Of a stretch of DNA of 64,000 nt, positions 1 to 8,108 are shown piece after piece. This stretch comes from JACVRN01 sp036389255 (GTDB taxonomy: Bacteria > Acidobacteriota > Blastocatellia > Pyrinomonadales > Pyrinomonadaceae). The notes below the pieces were generated by a model that was given only the letters and a program-made list of their open reading frames with translations, searched no databases and was not told the origin of the DNA. Within the stretch, counting starts at the first letter, position 1. The number at the start of each line of letters is the position of its first letter. Made by a program: the position numbers and the translations under genes. Where the stretch lies: the NCBI GenBank assembly GCA_036389255.1, contig DASVQI010000021.1, positions 31,635-95,634 on the forward strand. The letters are read 5' to 3'.

Positions 1-2
1 GG

Positions 3-839
3 CAGCGTCACGGCGTCTTCGGTCGCATAGAGGCCATCAACGCAGACCGCAAGGAGATAACCATACGCAGTCGCGGGCGCGAAGGCGCTCAGCAGACGGT
101 CATCGTTGACGCTTCGGGCAAAGTCAAATTCATGCGTAACGCGCCGGATTCGTCTCGCTCGCAGGACGCCGTCGCAAGCTCCTTCGCTGAGTTGAAGGTG
201 GGCGACCAGCTACGCGCGCGCGGCGAGCGCTCCTCGGACGGCACTCGCATCACAGCCGAAGAGATTGTCACCAGCAACGTGCAGCGCACAGCCGGGACTG
301 TTCAGTCCGTCAACGCTGCCGCCAACGAGATAGTCATACGCAACGAGCAGACGGGGCAGACGCAGACCATAGTCATCGGACAGCGAAGCCTTCTGCGGCG
401 CATCACTCCCGAGCTGGCATCGCAGATGGCCCAGCGCAGGGCGCAGGCCGGTGCGGGCGGCGCAGGCGGTGAAGGCGAGCGACGAGGACAGGGCGGCGCA
501 GCAGGCGGAGCGCGACCGGATGGACAGAGAGAAGGCGGGCAGAGGCGCGGCGGCCCCGGCGGCGGCGGTCGCGGGATGCAGGAGATGCTTCAGAGCCTCC
601 CGGCCGTCACCCTCAGTGAATTGAAGAAGGGCGACGTGGTGATAGTGACCGGCTCTGCTTCCGGCACGGACAGGTCGCGCCTGACGGCTGTGACGCTCGT
701 CACGGGCGACAATGAGTTCCTGAAGCGCTTGATACAGCTACAGGGAAGGCCGAACCGCGACGGGCAGAACATGAGCCCGGGGCTTCCTTCCGACGTAGTC
801 GGCGGCGGAGGCACAAACTCTACGCGCGAGCAGCCATAA
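3..839 (+). CDS. DUF5666-like repeat protein with Gly/Arg-rich linker, 5' partial
   Basis: The frame is open from the first complete codon at position 3, so the gene begins before the window; an internal ATG at 132 falls inside a repeat and is not the start. The visible protein has at least two, probably three, small beta-rich repeats of the type GxVxSINxxxxEIxIRxxxGxxxTIxV, resembling DUF5666 domains. A long low-complexity tract rich in Gly, Arg and Gln is encoded by about 430-580 and separates the second and third repeats. The molecular role is unknown; proteins of this kind are usually exported. A strong hairpin follows the stop, and an Oar-like receptor lies downstream, so this gene probably ends its own transcript. 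Family assignment is by eye. Confidence 0.7.
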   Translation, partial: QRHGVFGRIEAINADRKEITIRSRGREGAQQTVIVDASGKVKFMRNAPDSSRSQDAVASSFAELKVGDQLRARGERSSDGTRITAEEIVTSNVQRTAGTVQSVNAAANEIVIRNEQTGQTQTIVIGQRSLLRRITPELASQMAQRRAQAGAGGAGGEGERRGQGGAAGGARPDGQREGGQRRGGPGGGGRGMQEMLQSLPAVTLSELKKGDVVIVTGSASGTDRSRLTAVTLVTGDNEFLKRLIQLQGRPNRDGQNMSPGLPSDVVGGGGTNSTREQP

Positions 840-870
840 ATTTTGTAACCGATAAAGCCGGTCAGAGCGT

Positions 871-911
871 CCTCAACTCTTCGGGAATTTTGAACGCTCG
901 AAGAGTTGAGG
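871..911 (+). terminator. Rho-independent terminator
   Basis: A perfect 13-bp stem (871-883 pairing with 899-911) closes a 15-nt loop and is followed by a pyrimidine-rich run containing TTTCCCCCTTT. It sits about 30 nt after the stop of the DUF5666-like gene and before the receptor gene. Confidence 0.75.
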
Positions 912-989
912 GACTTTCCCCCTTTGCAGTTTCTCTTATTTAACTTCCCCCGTTCTATCTAATCAACATGGGGTTTTGGGTCTAGGTCT

Positions 990-3900
990 ATGAGATTGTT
1001 TCAAAAAGCTATGTCGCGCTCGCTTGCAGCGCTGCTGTTCATCACGGCATTCAGTTGCTTCAACCTGTTCGCGCAGCAGCAGTCAACCGCAACCTTACGT
1101 GGCACCGTATCTGACGAGTTCGGAGGCTTGATTGTAGGCGCGACCGTCACGGTGGCCGACGCCAGTGGCGTGCAGAAGCAGGCGACCACGGATGAAGAGG
1201 GTCGCTACTCTTTCTCTGCGCTCGCGCCGGGCCGTTACACTATGAACGTGAGCGCGCCGGGCTTTGCCTCTCACGATAACGCGGGCGTGGAGGTACTGGC
1301 CGGTCGCACAGACCCGCTCAACGTCACTCTGAGTATCGCGGTTGAGCAGGTGGAGGTGACGGTATCCGCCGAAGAGGCCATAGGCACGGAACCCGACAGC
1401 AACATGGGCGCGGTGACTCTGCGCGGCGCGGAGCTGGATGCTTTGCCTGACGACCCGGAAGATTTGACAGAAGCCTTGCAGGCTCTGGCAGGCCCATCCG
1501 CCGGACAGGAGGGCGGAGAGATTTTCATTGACGGCTTTTCGGGGGGACGCCTTCCGCCCAAGGAGTCCATACGAGAGATTCGCATCAACCGCAATCCGTT
1601 TTCGGCTGAGTACGACCGCCTCGGCTACGGTCGCATAGAGGTTTTCACAAAGCCCGGCACGGACAGGTTTCGCGGGCAGGGCTTTATCAACTTCAACGAC
1701 GAGTCGCTGAACTCGCGCAATCCGTTCGCGCCGAACCGCGCTCCGTATCAGTCGCGCCGCTACGGCGGAAACGTGAGCGGCCCCATAAGCTCCAAGCGCG
1801 CCTCTTTCTTCTTCGACTTTCAACGAAGCGAGACGGACGGCAACGACGTCATCAGCGCTATTATTCTAGACCCCGCGCTCAACATCGTAGGCTTTAACGA
1901 AACGCTGGTCAGGCCCGCGCGCAGCACTACCTTCAGCCCGCGCCTTGATTACCAGATTAACGACAGCAACACGCTGGTCGTGCGATACACCTACCAGAAG
2001 TCCGAGAGAGAGAGTCAGGGGCTCTCAAGCGGGTTTGCGCTGCCTTCCGTCGCCTACAACACGGAGAGCACGCAGCAGACTTTTCAATTGACGGAAACCG
2101 CCATCATCAACAAGAAGATAATCAACGAGACGCGCTTTCAATATATACGCGAGCGCGCGTCACGCACCGGATTAACGAACCTGCCGACGATTCGCGTGCT
2201 GGAAGCCTTCACGGGCGGAGGCTCTAACATCGGCCTCTCGTTCGACAACGAAGACCGCTTCGAGCTTTCGAACTTCACTTCGTGGGCCGTGGGCTCTCAC
2301 TCTTTGAAAGCGGGAGGGCGCGTGCGCGCAGTTCGCGTGCTGGACATCTCGCCGCAGAACTTTAACGGCACGTACACCTTCGCGGGCGGCACAGCGCCGC
2401 TTCTGAATGCGAACAACCAGATTGTGCTGGATGCTGCGGGACAGCCCGTGGTGACGAGCATCACCAGCATAGAGCGTTATCGCCGCACGCTCTTCTTTCA
2501 GCAGCAGGGCTTCACTCCGGCTCAGATACGGGCGCTCGGAGGCGGGCCGACACAGTTCTCCATAGCGGGAGGCGACCCGGAAGCGAGCGTCACGCAGGTT
2601 GATTTCGGCGGCTTCATACAGGACGACTGGAAATTAAGGCCGAACTTCACGCTCTCTCTCGGACTGCGTTACGAGACGCAGAACAACGTGCGTAGCTGGG
2701 CCGACTTTGCGCCGCGCGTAGCCTTCGCGTGGGCTCCGGGCGCTGGCGGCGCGGGCAATGCTCGCCAGCAGACGGTGATTCGCGGCGGCTTCGGGTTCTT
2801 CTATACGCGTGTGGCGAACAACCTGACCCTGCAAGCCAACCGCTTCAACGGCACAAACCAGCAGCAGTTCGTCATCACCACCAACTCGCTCGGCGGCATA
2901 GACATCTTGAATCAGGCTACGTTCACGACCGCAGGCGTCTCGAACGTCCCGACCACAGCGCAGCTTACCGCGTTTCAGACACCGCAGACGACGCGGCAAC
3001 TGGCCGAAGACCTTCGCACGCCTTACACTATGCAGACGACCATCAGCCTTGAGCGTCAACTGCCATACAACATAGGGCTGTCTATCAACTTCATCAACAC
3101 GCGCACGCTGCACGTGCTGCGCTCGCGCAACATCAACGCGCCGCTTCCCGGCAGCATCACACTGGCGAATCCTAGAGGCGTGCGGCCCTTTGGAGACACA
3201 GGCAACATCTTTCAGTACGAGTCCACAGGGCGCTTTAACCAGAACCAGTTGATTGTCAGTCTCAACACACGCTTGAGCCAGAACTACACCATACGCGCCA
3301 ACTACACGTACAACCGCGCGCGCAGCGACACGGACGGAATCAACACTTTCCCCTCGAACCAGTACGACCTGTCTACGGAGTACGGGCGGTCTTTGCAGGA
3401 CATACGCCACCGCCTCTCCATCATAGGCAACATAAGCGGGCTGCCGTGGGGCATACGTCTTAATCCGTACGTCATGGCCTTCTCCGGCCAGCCGTTCAAC
3501 ATCACGATTGGACGCGACATAAACGGCGACACGCTCTTTACGGAGCGTCCCGCGTTCGCTACGGATTTGACCAAGCCGGGTGTCGTGGTCACTCGCTTCG
3601 GCGCGTTTGACCCGAACCCTGAGCCGGGACAGCAGATTATCCCGCGCAACTTCGGGACAGGCCCGTCATTCTTCACCACCAACCTGCGTATCAGTAAGAC
3701 GTGGGGCTTCGGCGGCGAGCGTGCGCTTCAGGGCGCAGGCGCGGGAGGACAGACGGGCGGAGGACGCGGCGCTCGTGGCGGCGGCGGGGGTGGAGGCCGT
3801 GGCGGTCGCGGAGGCGGCGGCGGAGGCGGCATGGGCGGCGGCGGTGAAGAAGGTGGAACTGCCGAGCGCTACAACCTGACGTTCTCGGTCAACGTTCAGA

Positions 3901-4055
3901 ACATCTTCAACAACGTGAATCTTTCGCCGCCGGTAGGAAATCTTTCGTCGCCGCTCTTCGGTCAATCGGTTTCGACGGCGGGCCGCTTCGGCTTCGGCGG
4001 CCAACAGGCGGCAGGCAATCGCACCATAGAAGCTCAACTGCGCTTCAGCTTCTAA
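990..4055 (+). CDS. Oar-like TonB-dependent receptor with carboxypeptidase-regulatory domain
   Basis: A 1021-residue outer-membrane protein. Residues 1-29 form a signal peptide ending near FAQQ. Residues 33-110 are a carboxypeptidase-regulatory-like domain (GTVSDEFGGLIVGATV, then GRYSFSALAPGRY). A degenerate plug follows (about 130-220, including IFIDGFSGG and SIREIRINRNPFSAEY), then a long barrel ending in the aromatic LRFSF typical of outer-membrane proteins. This is the acidobacterial Oar/TonB layout; the substrate cannot be told. A remarkable Gly/Arg tract lies at about residues 916-955, just before the last barrel strands, probably in an exposed loop. ATG 990 lacks a good ribosome site but gives a complete signal peptide. 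Confidence 0.88.
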   Translation: MRLFQKAMSRSLAALLFITAFSCFNLFAQQQSTATLRGTVSDEFGGLIVGATVTVADASGVQKQATTDEEGRYSFSALAPGRYTMNVSAPGFASHDNAGVEVLAGRTDPLNVTLSIAVEQVEVTVSAEEAIGTEPDSNMGAVTLRGAELDALPDDPEDLTEALQALAGPSAGQEGGEIFIDGFSGGRLPPKESIREIRINRNPFSAEYDRLGYGRIEVFTKPGTDRFRGQGFINFNDESLNSRNPFAPNRAPYQSRRYGGNVSGPISSKRASFFFDFQRSETDGNDVISAIILDPALNIVGFNETLVRPARSTTFSPRLDYQINDSNTLVVRYTYQKSERESQGLSSGFALPSVAYNTESTQQTFQLTETAIINKKIINETRFQYIRERASRTGLTNLPTIRVLEAFTGGGSNIGLSFDNEDRFELSNFTSWAVGSHSLKAGGRVRAVRVLDISPQNFNGTYTFAGGTAPLLNANNQIVLDAAGQPVVTSITSIERYRRTLFFQQQGFTPAQIRALGGGPTQFSIAGGDPEASVTQVDFGGFIQDDWKLRPNFTLSLGLRYETQNNVRSWADFAPRVAFAWAPGAGGAGNARQQTVIRGGFGFFYTRVANNLTLQANRFNGTNQQQFVITTNSLGGIDILNQATFTTAGVSNVPTTAQLTAFQTPQTTRQLAEDLRTPYTMQTTISLERQLPYNIGLSINFINTRTLHVLRSRNINAPLPGSITLANPRGVRPFGDTGNIFQYESTGRFNQNQLIVSLNTRLSQNYTIRANYTYNRARSDTDGINTFPSNQYDLSTEYGRSLQDIRHRLSIIGNISGLPWGIRLNPYVMAFSGQPFNITIGRDINGDTLFTERPAFATDLTKPGVVVTRFGAFDPNPEPGQQIIPRNFGTGPSFFTTNLRISKTWGFGGERALQGAGAGGQTGGGRGARGGGGGGGRGGRGGGGGGGMGGGGEEGGTAERYNLTFSVNVQNIFNNVNLSPPVGNLSSPLFGQSVSTAGRFGFGGQQAAGNRTIEAQLRFSF

Positions 4056-4082
4056 AAGAATGCGGAAGCCAGAGGTAAAGAG

Positions 4083-4133
4083 ATTGATTCACCGGCTCAT
4101 TGATTCAATGAATCAATGAGCCGGTGAATCAAT
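4083..4133. repeat. Dispersed palindrome family A, copy 1
   Basis: A 51-nt perfect inverted repeat with a single central base (4108), core ACCGGCTCA/TGAGCCGGT, followed by AGTCAATTCTT. A second copy at 24192-24244 has the same core and the same 3' flank, with stem differences matched on both arms. This copy lies 27 nt after the receptor stop. There is no clear T-run, so termination is only possible; a REP-like element is equally likely. Confidence 0.85.
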
Positions 4134-4257
4134 GAGTCAATTCTTTCCCCTTCATCATCGCAACACCGCGGACTTCCGCATTGCCTTTCTGGCCTTCTCG
4201 TACTAAGCTTACTGCTTCAATCGCCATCAATTCGGAAATTACTAGGGAGGAATGGGA

Positions 4258-4617
4258 ATGTCTGAACAAGTTAACCCTACGCCTGCTGAAGAGCGAGAAG
4301 CTTCATCCGGCCTGCTTCTTTCGGTAGAGCCTTTGGAAAAGAGCGAGAAACTTTATGCGACCGACACGACGGACGGCGGCGCTGACAGCGACGTGACGGG
4401 CGCGGACACGGATACGACAGACGCCTCTGACGCCGACGGCACAGACCTTCTTTCGGATTCGGACGGCACGGATGCTTCGGATGCGGACGGAACCGACGCT
4501 TCTGACGCCGACGGCACTGACTTGACGGACAAGGTCAAGGACGCGCTAGGCATGGACGATTCCGATTCCACCGACGGAGGAACGATTCGCGCCGACACGG
4601 ACGGCACAGACCGTTGA
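4258..4617 (+). CDS. Asp-rich repeat peptide (candidate modified-peptide precursor)
   Basis: I do not recognise a family. GGGAGG at 4245-4250 is 7 nt from ATG 4258 but only 1 nt from an in-frame ATG at 4252, so 4258 is preferred (119 residues). Residues 1-35 contain seven Glu and no Asp; residues 36-119 contain 28 Asp and no Glu, in repeats such as DASDADGTD, GTD and TTD. There is no signal peptide or membrane segment. It is followed after 50 nt by a JmjC-type oxygenase and then a [2Fe-2S] protein. The split into an Asp-free leader and an Asp-dense repeat region resembles a leader/core precursor. That role is inference. The DxDG spacing also resembles calcium-binding repeats, which is the main alternative. 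Confidence 0.7.
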   Translation: MSEQVNPTPAEEREASSGLLLSVEPLEKSEKLYATDTTDGGADSDVTGADTDTTDASDADGTDLLSDSDGTDASDADGTDASDADGTDLTDKVKDALGMDDSDSTDGGTIRADTDGTDR

Positions 4618-4667
4618 TAAACGATTAAGAACCCCCGCAGTGACGGCGGCCCAAGGCCCCGCCGGCG

Positions 4668-5957
4668 ATGACTGGACGGCACGCGACACCCTCGCTCTTT
4701 CGGGACGCTCGCGTGCCCGACTCACTTAAGGTGATTAAAGAAGCTATCAAACAAGGCGTGGCTGTGAATCAGTTGGAAAGGGTTTTAGAGCCATGCAAGC
4801 CGGAGGATTTTTTTGCCTCCGTCTGGGGAAAGACCTTCGCGCACTTTAAGGGATGGCAGGGGAAGTTCAGTCATCTGCTGCCGTGGAACGAGCTGAACAA
4901 AATCCTGCGTCAGCACAGGCTGGACTATCCACGCCTGCGCCTGATGCGTGACGGTGAAGCCATTCCCGTCTCTTCTTTCATACGTCACGCACAAAACGCG
5001 CGCACCCGCTCAAGCCTCCCGCGCCTGCAACCTGCTGCCTTCACAAAGCACCTGCGAGAAGGCGCAACCCTCGTGCTGGATGCCGTCAACGAGCTTTATC
5101 CTCCGATTGAAGAGCTTGCAGAAGGGCTGGAGCTTACCTTGCTGGAGCGCGTGCAGGTGAACATGTACGCCGGTTGGCATAGCTCTCGCGGCTTCGACCT
5201 TCACTGGGACGACCACGATGTCTTTATCCTTCAGGTCGCGGGCCGAAAGCTCTGGCGAGTGTACGGCGAGACGACGAAATATCCGCTTAGCAAAAGCAGC
5301 ACGCCGAAGCCCGTAGACGTTGATAATCCGCTCTGGGAAGGATACTTGGAAGACGGCGACGCGCTCTACATTCCGCGCGGCTGGTGGCACGTAGCCTTTC
5401 CGCTCTCCGAGCCGACTCTTCACCTGACGGTAGGGATACACAACCGCACGGGTATAGACCTCGCTCGATGGTTCGTGCAGACCCTACAGGAGCGCGAGGT
5501 CTTTCGTCAGGACTTGCCGCGCCTTGCTTCTCACGAGGAACGACTGGCGCACGCCGCGAGGATGCGCGAAGAGCTTTTGAGCGCGTGGAGCGATGACCTG
5601 CTCGAACGCTTTCTGGATGAATACGACGCCGGAGCCTCGCCGCGCCCTTACCTGAGTCTGCCGTGGAGCGCCACGCACGAGGCGCTGCCCCACGACCGGG
5701 AAGCTCGCGTGAGATTTCTCGCGCCGCGCCCGCTTAAGCTTAGAGCCGAAGACGGCGTGATGGAGTTTAGCTGTCTGAACAAGCGCTGGCGCTTCGCGGA
5801 GGAGGCCGCGCTCGTCCTGCGTCCTCTGATGGAGCGGCGCACGGCCCGCGTGCGAGAGTTATGCGAAGCCGCGCGCCCGCGCTTGGACGAACAAAGGGTA
5901 CGCGCCTTTCTGGCCGAGCTTGTACGCGAAGGATTGGTCGCGGTGGTCGAAGATTAA
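4668..5957 (+). CDS. JmjC/cupin-like Fe(II) oxygenase (predicted peptide or protein hydroxylase)
   Basis: A 429-residue protein with a Cupin_4/JmjC core. The facial triad is visible as H179-x-D181 (LHWDDHDVF) and H241 (YIPRGWWHVAFPL), the expected 2-His-1-carboxylate Fe(II) site of 2-oxoglutarate oxygenases. K194 or a nearby basic residue may bind the co-substrate. The last ~150 residues form a winged-helix-like tail, as in the ribosomal oxygenase (ROX, YcfD) family. Known relatives hydroxylate side chains of proteins or peptides. Here the gene lies 50 nt after an Asp-rich peptide and abuts the next gene with no spacer, so the peptide is the obvious candidate substrate (inference). The start is the only ATG near the N-terminus; its ribosome site is weak. 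Confidence 0.85.
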   Translation: MTGRHATPSLFRDARVPDSLKVIKEAIKQGVAVNQLERVLEPCKPEDFFASVWGKTFAHFKGWQGKFSHLLPWNELNKILRQHRLDYPRLRLMRDGEAIPVSSFIRHAQNARTRSSLPRLQPAAFTKHLREGATLVLDAVNELYPPIEELAEGLELTLLERVQVNMYAGWHSSRGFDLHWDDHDVFILQVAGRKLWRVYGETTKYPLSKSSTPKPVDVDNPLWEGYLEDGDALYIPRGWWHVAFPLSEPTLHLTVGIHNRTGIDLARWFVQTLQEREVFRQDLPRLASHEERLAHAARMREELLSAWSDDLLERFLDEYDAGASPRPYLSLPWSATHEALPHDREARVRFLAPRPLKLRAEDGVMEFSCLNKRWRFAEEAALVLRPLMERRTARVRELCEAARPRLDEQRVRAFLAELVREGLVAVVED

Positions 5958-6878
5958 ATGGTTCAGCAGGATTTCTATTGCTCTCAGCTTTCGCGCGGCG
6001 TGGAAGAGAATACCTTCGGCACTGCTTCAGTCGGTGAAGTGTGGCTGCTCATAGAGTACACGGAGCCGTGGGGGCCGCACGCTCTCAACGACAGCAGCCT
6101 TTCGACGGAAGTCAAAAACTACCTTAATCAGCTCGTCAGAAGAATCCCGCGCTCGCGCCTGCTCTTCATCAAGCAGGAGAGGCGGCATCAAAGCAGGTTC
6201 AACTTCTTCATCATACGCGCGCGAGAGCGCAATCCGTTCGTAGTCAGGTTTGAGCTTGACGATTACGAGAAGCTGCGCGAGCGTTATCTGGACGTTGCGT
6301 CGGTCGCTGCGGGCGAGAAGACAGGGCACGGTGAGATTGTCACAGACCCGCTCTACCTTGTCTGCACGCACGGCAAGCGGGACAAGTGCTGCGCGAAGTT
6401 CGGCTTTCCGATTTATAAATCCGTTAGAGAAGTGCGAGACGGTCAGGTGTGGCAATCGTCGCACGTCGGAGGCGACCGCTTCGCGGCGAATCTCTTGTGC
6501 TTTCCGCACGGCCTCTTTTACGCGCACGTGACGGATGAGAGCGCGCATAGAGTGGTCAGCCTTTATGAGCGGCAGCAGATTGTGCTTGAGAAATTCCGTG
6601 GCCGCGCCTGCTACCCGTATCAAGTGCAGTCCGCAGATTACTTCATACGCAGGGAGGCGGGGCTTCAGGGCATAAATGATTTGCGGGCCTTGAGCAGCGA
6701 GCGGCTGGACGATGACGGCTGGCGCGTTCGCTTCGGCACTTCGGACGCCAGAGAGATTCACGAAGCCGTGATACGACGCCGTCAGTCAGCGTTCCATAAC
6801 TACATCACTTGCAGCGACGTTGAGCGCAAACAGGTGGTGCAGTTTTATCTGGATGACTACGCGGTGTCGCGCGTCTGA
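5958..6878 (+). CDS. Sucrase/ferredoxin-like thioredoxin-fold [2Fe-2S] protein
   Basis: A 306-residue protein matching the Suc_Fer-like family: FGTA and WLLIEYTEPWG near the N-terminus, CTHGKRDKCC (C136, C144, C145), then SSHVGGDRFAANLLCFPHG (H169, C181). In the characterised yeast member Apd1 the cluster is held by Cys and His ligands, so C136, C144 or C145 and H169 are candidate ligands here. The C-terminal ~100 residues hold no domain I recognise. The ATG directly follows the TAA of the oxygenase gene, so the two are almost certainly translationally coupled. A role in delivering electrons or keeping the oxygenase iron reduced is a reasonable guess, not shown by sequence. Confidence 0.82.
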   Translation: MVQQDFYCSQLSRGVEENTFGTASVGEVWLLIEYTEPWGPHALNDSSLSTEVKNYLNQLVRRIPRSRLLFIKQERRHQSRFNFFIIRARERNPFVVRFELDDYEKLRERYLDVASVAAGEKTGHGEIVTDPLYLVCTHGKRDKCCAKFGFPIYKSVREVRDGQVWQSSHVGGDRFAANLLCFPHGLFYAHVTDESAHRVVSLYERQQIVLEKFRGRACYPYQVQSADYFIRREAGLQGINDLRALSSERLDDDGWRVRFGTSDAREIHEAVIRRRQSAFHNYITCSDVERKQVVQFYLDDYAVSRV

Positions 6879-6971
6879 TTGACGACCTTTTTCGAGACAA
6901 AGTTGAGAGCGCGTCTTCATACAATCTTGAGACGACTGAGTTAAAACCTTTTCACTGGGGGGAGAAGAAAA

Positions 6972-7280
6972 ATGTCAAACGAGAGAGATAAGCGAGAGGC
7001 GGACAGGTTCGCTTCCGGCATGCGTGGAACCGACACGGACGAAGCGGCCAAGGACGACCCGAATCCGGGCGTGACCGGCGGCGAAAGAACATATCTGACC
7101 GGTAGCGGCGGCACGGAGAAGGATGGAACCGCCGCTTCCAGCGCGGAAGGCACCATCGGAGCCGTGGGCGAGATGGACATCACGGGCGCTCCCGCAGGGA
7201 CAAGCTCTTCGGGCGCGAGCGGAGCATCCGGCGCGGGCGAAGCGGAAGGCGGCGGCCCCGGAGGCGGCGCAAAGTCTTGA
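6972..7280 (+). CDS. Small hydrophilic low-complexity protein
   Basis: Not a family I recognise. It encodes 102 residues, with a charged N-terminus (SNERDKREADRFASG) and a C-terminal half made almost wholly of Gly, Ala, Ser, Thr and Glu. It has no Cys, no Trp, no signal peptide and no membrane segment, so it is probably disordered. The start is supported by a purine-rich GGGGGGAGAAG just upstream of ATG 6972. The gene is 93 nt after the ferredoxin-like gene and is closed by a strong terminator at 7337-7380. It opens a run of five such small genes; stress or desiccation protection (hydrophilin-like) is one idea without direct evidence. Confidence 0.65.
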   Translation: MSNERDKREADRFASGMRGTDTDEAAKDDPNPGVTGGERTYLTGSGGTEKDGTAASSAEGTIGAVGEMDITGAPAGTSSSGASGASGAGEAEGGGPGGGAKS

Positions 7281-7336
7281 GGCGCCACAGGCTCCGGCAC
7301 AAAGAAATAGAGCGAGCGCGGGCGCGGCTCTAAGCT

Positions 7337-7380
7337 AAGAAGCTCTCAGAATCTGGCGATTCTGAGAGCTTCTTCTTTTT
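7337..7380 (+). terminator. Strong Rho-independent terminator
   Basis: A perfect 17-bp stem (7337-7353 with 7358-7374), a TGGC tetraloop, and then CTTTTT. It closes the transcript of the small gene at 6972-7280, and perhaps that of the oxygenase operon. The stretch 7381-7592 after it shows no gene and no convincing promoter. Confidence 0.9.
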
Positions 7381-7592
7381 CCGTCTTCAGGCTTTAGATG
7401 GTGATCCATCTTTGGAGGGACTGCAAAATTAAACTCTTTGCCCGAATCCGTCAGTACGGTTCAGGACAAAAACTATTTTTTTCAAGCTCGGCAGTTTAGG
7501 AATCTTCATTCTTTCGCTACAGCTTTGCGAATCAATTTGAAAATCATAAGACCAAGACGGAATCCCATGCGAGCGAGACACGAGGGCAGCCA

Positions 7593-7769
7593 ATGAGCAA
7601 ACATAAAAAGGTAGGGGACGAAAAGACGAAAGTGGGCAAAGCCGGTTCTCCGCCGAGCGGCACAGAGAACGAGAAGCCGCGAGACGAGAAGGACAAGCGC
7701 GCAAGCCTGCCCAAGGTAAGTAAGAAGGATGTAGGAGGCGGCGACGAGAAGGGCGGCGGCCTGCACTGA
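7593..7769 (+). CDS. Small Lys/Gly-rich basic protein (58 aa)
   Basis: An open frame of 58 codons from ATG 7593 to TGA 7767-7769. The product starts MSKHKKVGDEKTKVG and ends GGGDEKGGGLH; about a fifth of its residues are Lys. It has no hydrophobic segment and no Cys, so it is expected to be disordered and cytoplasmic. The ribosome site (GAGGG, about 9 nt before the ATG) is moderate. It precedes another Lys-rich small gene by 34 nt, and their shared size, charge and direction support it as a real gene. Function unknown. Confidence 0.55.
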   Translation: MSKHKKVGDEKTKVGKAGSPPSGTENEKPRDEKDKRASLPKVSKKDVGGGDEKGGGLH

Positions 7770-7803
7770 AATCTTTAGAACGAAGGCATAAAGGAGAAGA
7801 TTG

Positions 7804-7992
7804 ATGTCAGAAAAGAAGCGACAGAAAAAGGACGGGCAGCGAAAGGACAAGAAGAATCAGGCCATGCGTGAAGCCGTGAGCGAGCGTGAGCAGCAGGCAG
7901 GCTCGCAGCAGGACGCCGGGGACGCCTCTAACCTTAATGAGTCCGGGCTGGGTGCAACCGACAATGCCAGAGGCGAAGGCGGCGACAGTTAA
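7804..7992 (+). CDS. Small charged hydrophilic protein (62 aa)
   Basis: AAGGAGAAGA at 7791-7800 places ATG 7804 at ideal spacing; the in-frame TTG at 7801 is too close and is rejected. The product begins with a very basic stretch (SEKKRQKKDGQRKDKKNQ) and ends with an acidic and Asn/Gly-rich stretch. No hydrophobic segment, Cys or Trp. It is probably co-transcribed with the gene at 7593 and is closed by an exceptional hairpin at 8014-8082. I know no family; an RNA- or DNA-binding or protective disordered protein would fit the charge pattern, but this is conjecture. Confidence 0.65.
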   Translation: MSEKKRQKKDGQRKDKKNQAMREAVSEREQQAGSQQDAGDASNLNESGLGATDNARGEGGDS

Positions 7993-8013
7993 TCATAGGT
8001 AGGAAAGGCTAAC

Positions 8014-8082
8014 CATCAAATCAGATGAAGCGGCGGGAAGGAGTCTGTCTGACTCTTTCCCGCCGCTTCATCTGATTTGATG
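8014..8082. terminator. Very long bidirectional hairpin between convergent small genes
   Basis: A 26-bp perfect outer stem (8014-8039 with 8057-8082) continues through one G-U pair and five more pairs (8041-8045 with 8051-8055) to a 5-nt loop. In all it is a 32-bp nearly perfect hairpin. It lies between a rightward gene (stop 7992) and a leftward gene (stop 8109), so it most simply serves as a terminator for both. It lacks a long T-run on either side, and its length far exceeds usual terminators. Confidence 0.8.
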
Positions 8083-8108
8083 ATTATCGCTTTCTGATAT
8101 GAGGCTAA

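Noticed and set aside
4370..4615. Tandem short repeats that might suggest a CRISPR or VNTR locus
   Set aside because: They are in-frame amino acid repeats with synonymous differences, without spacers.
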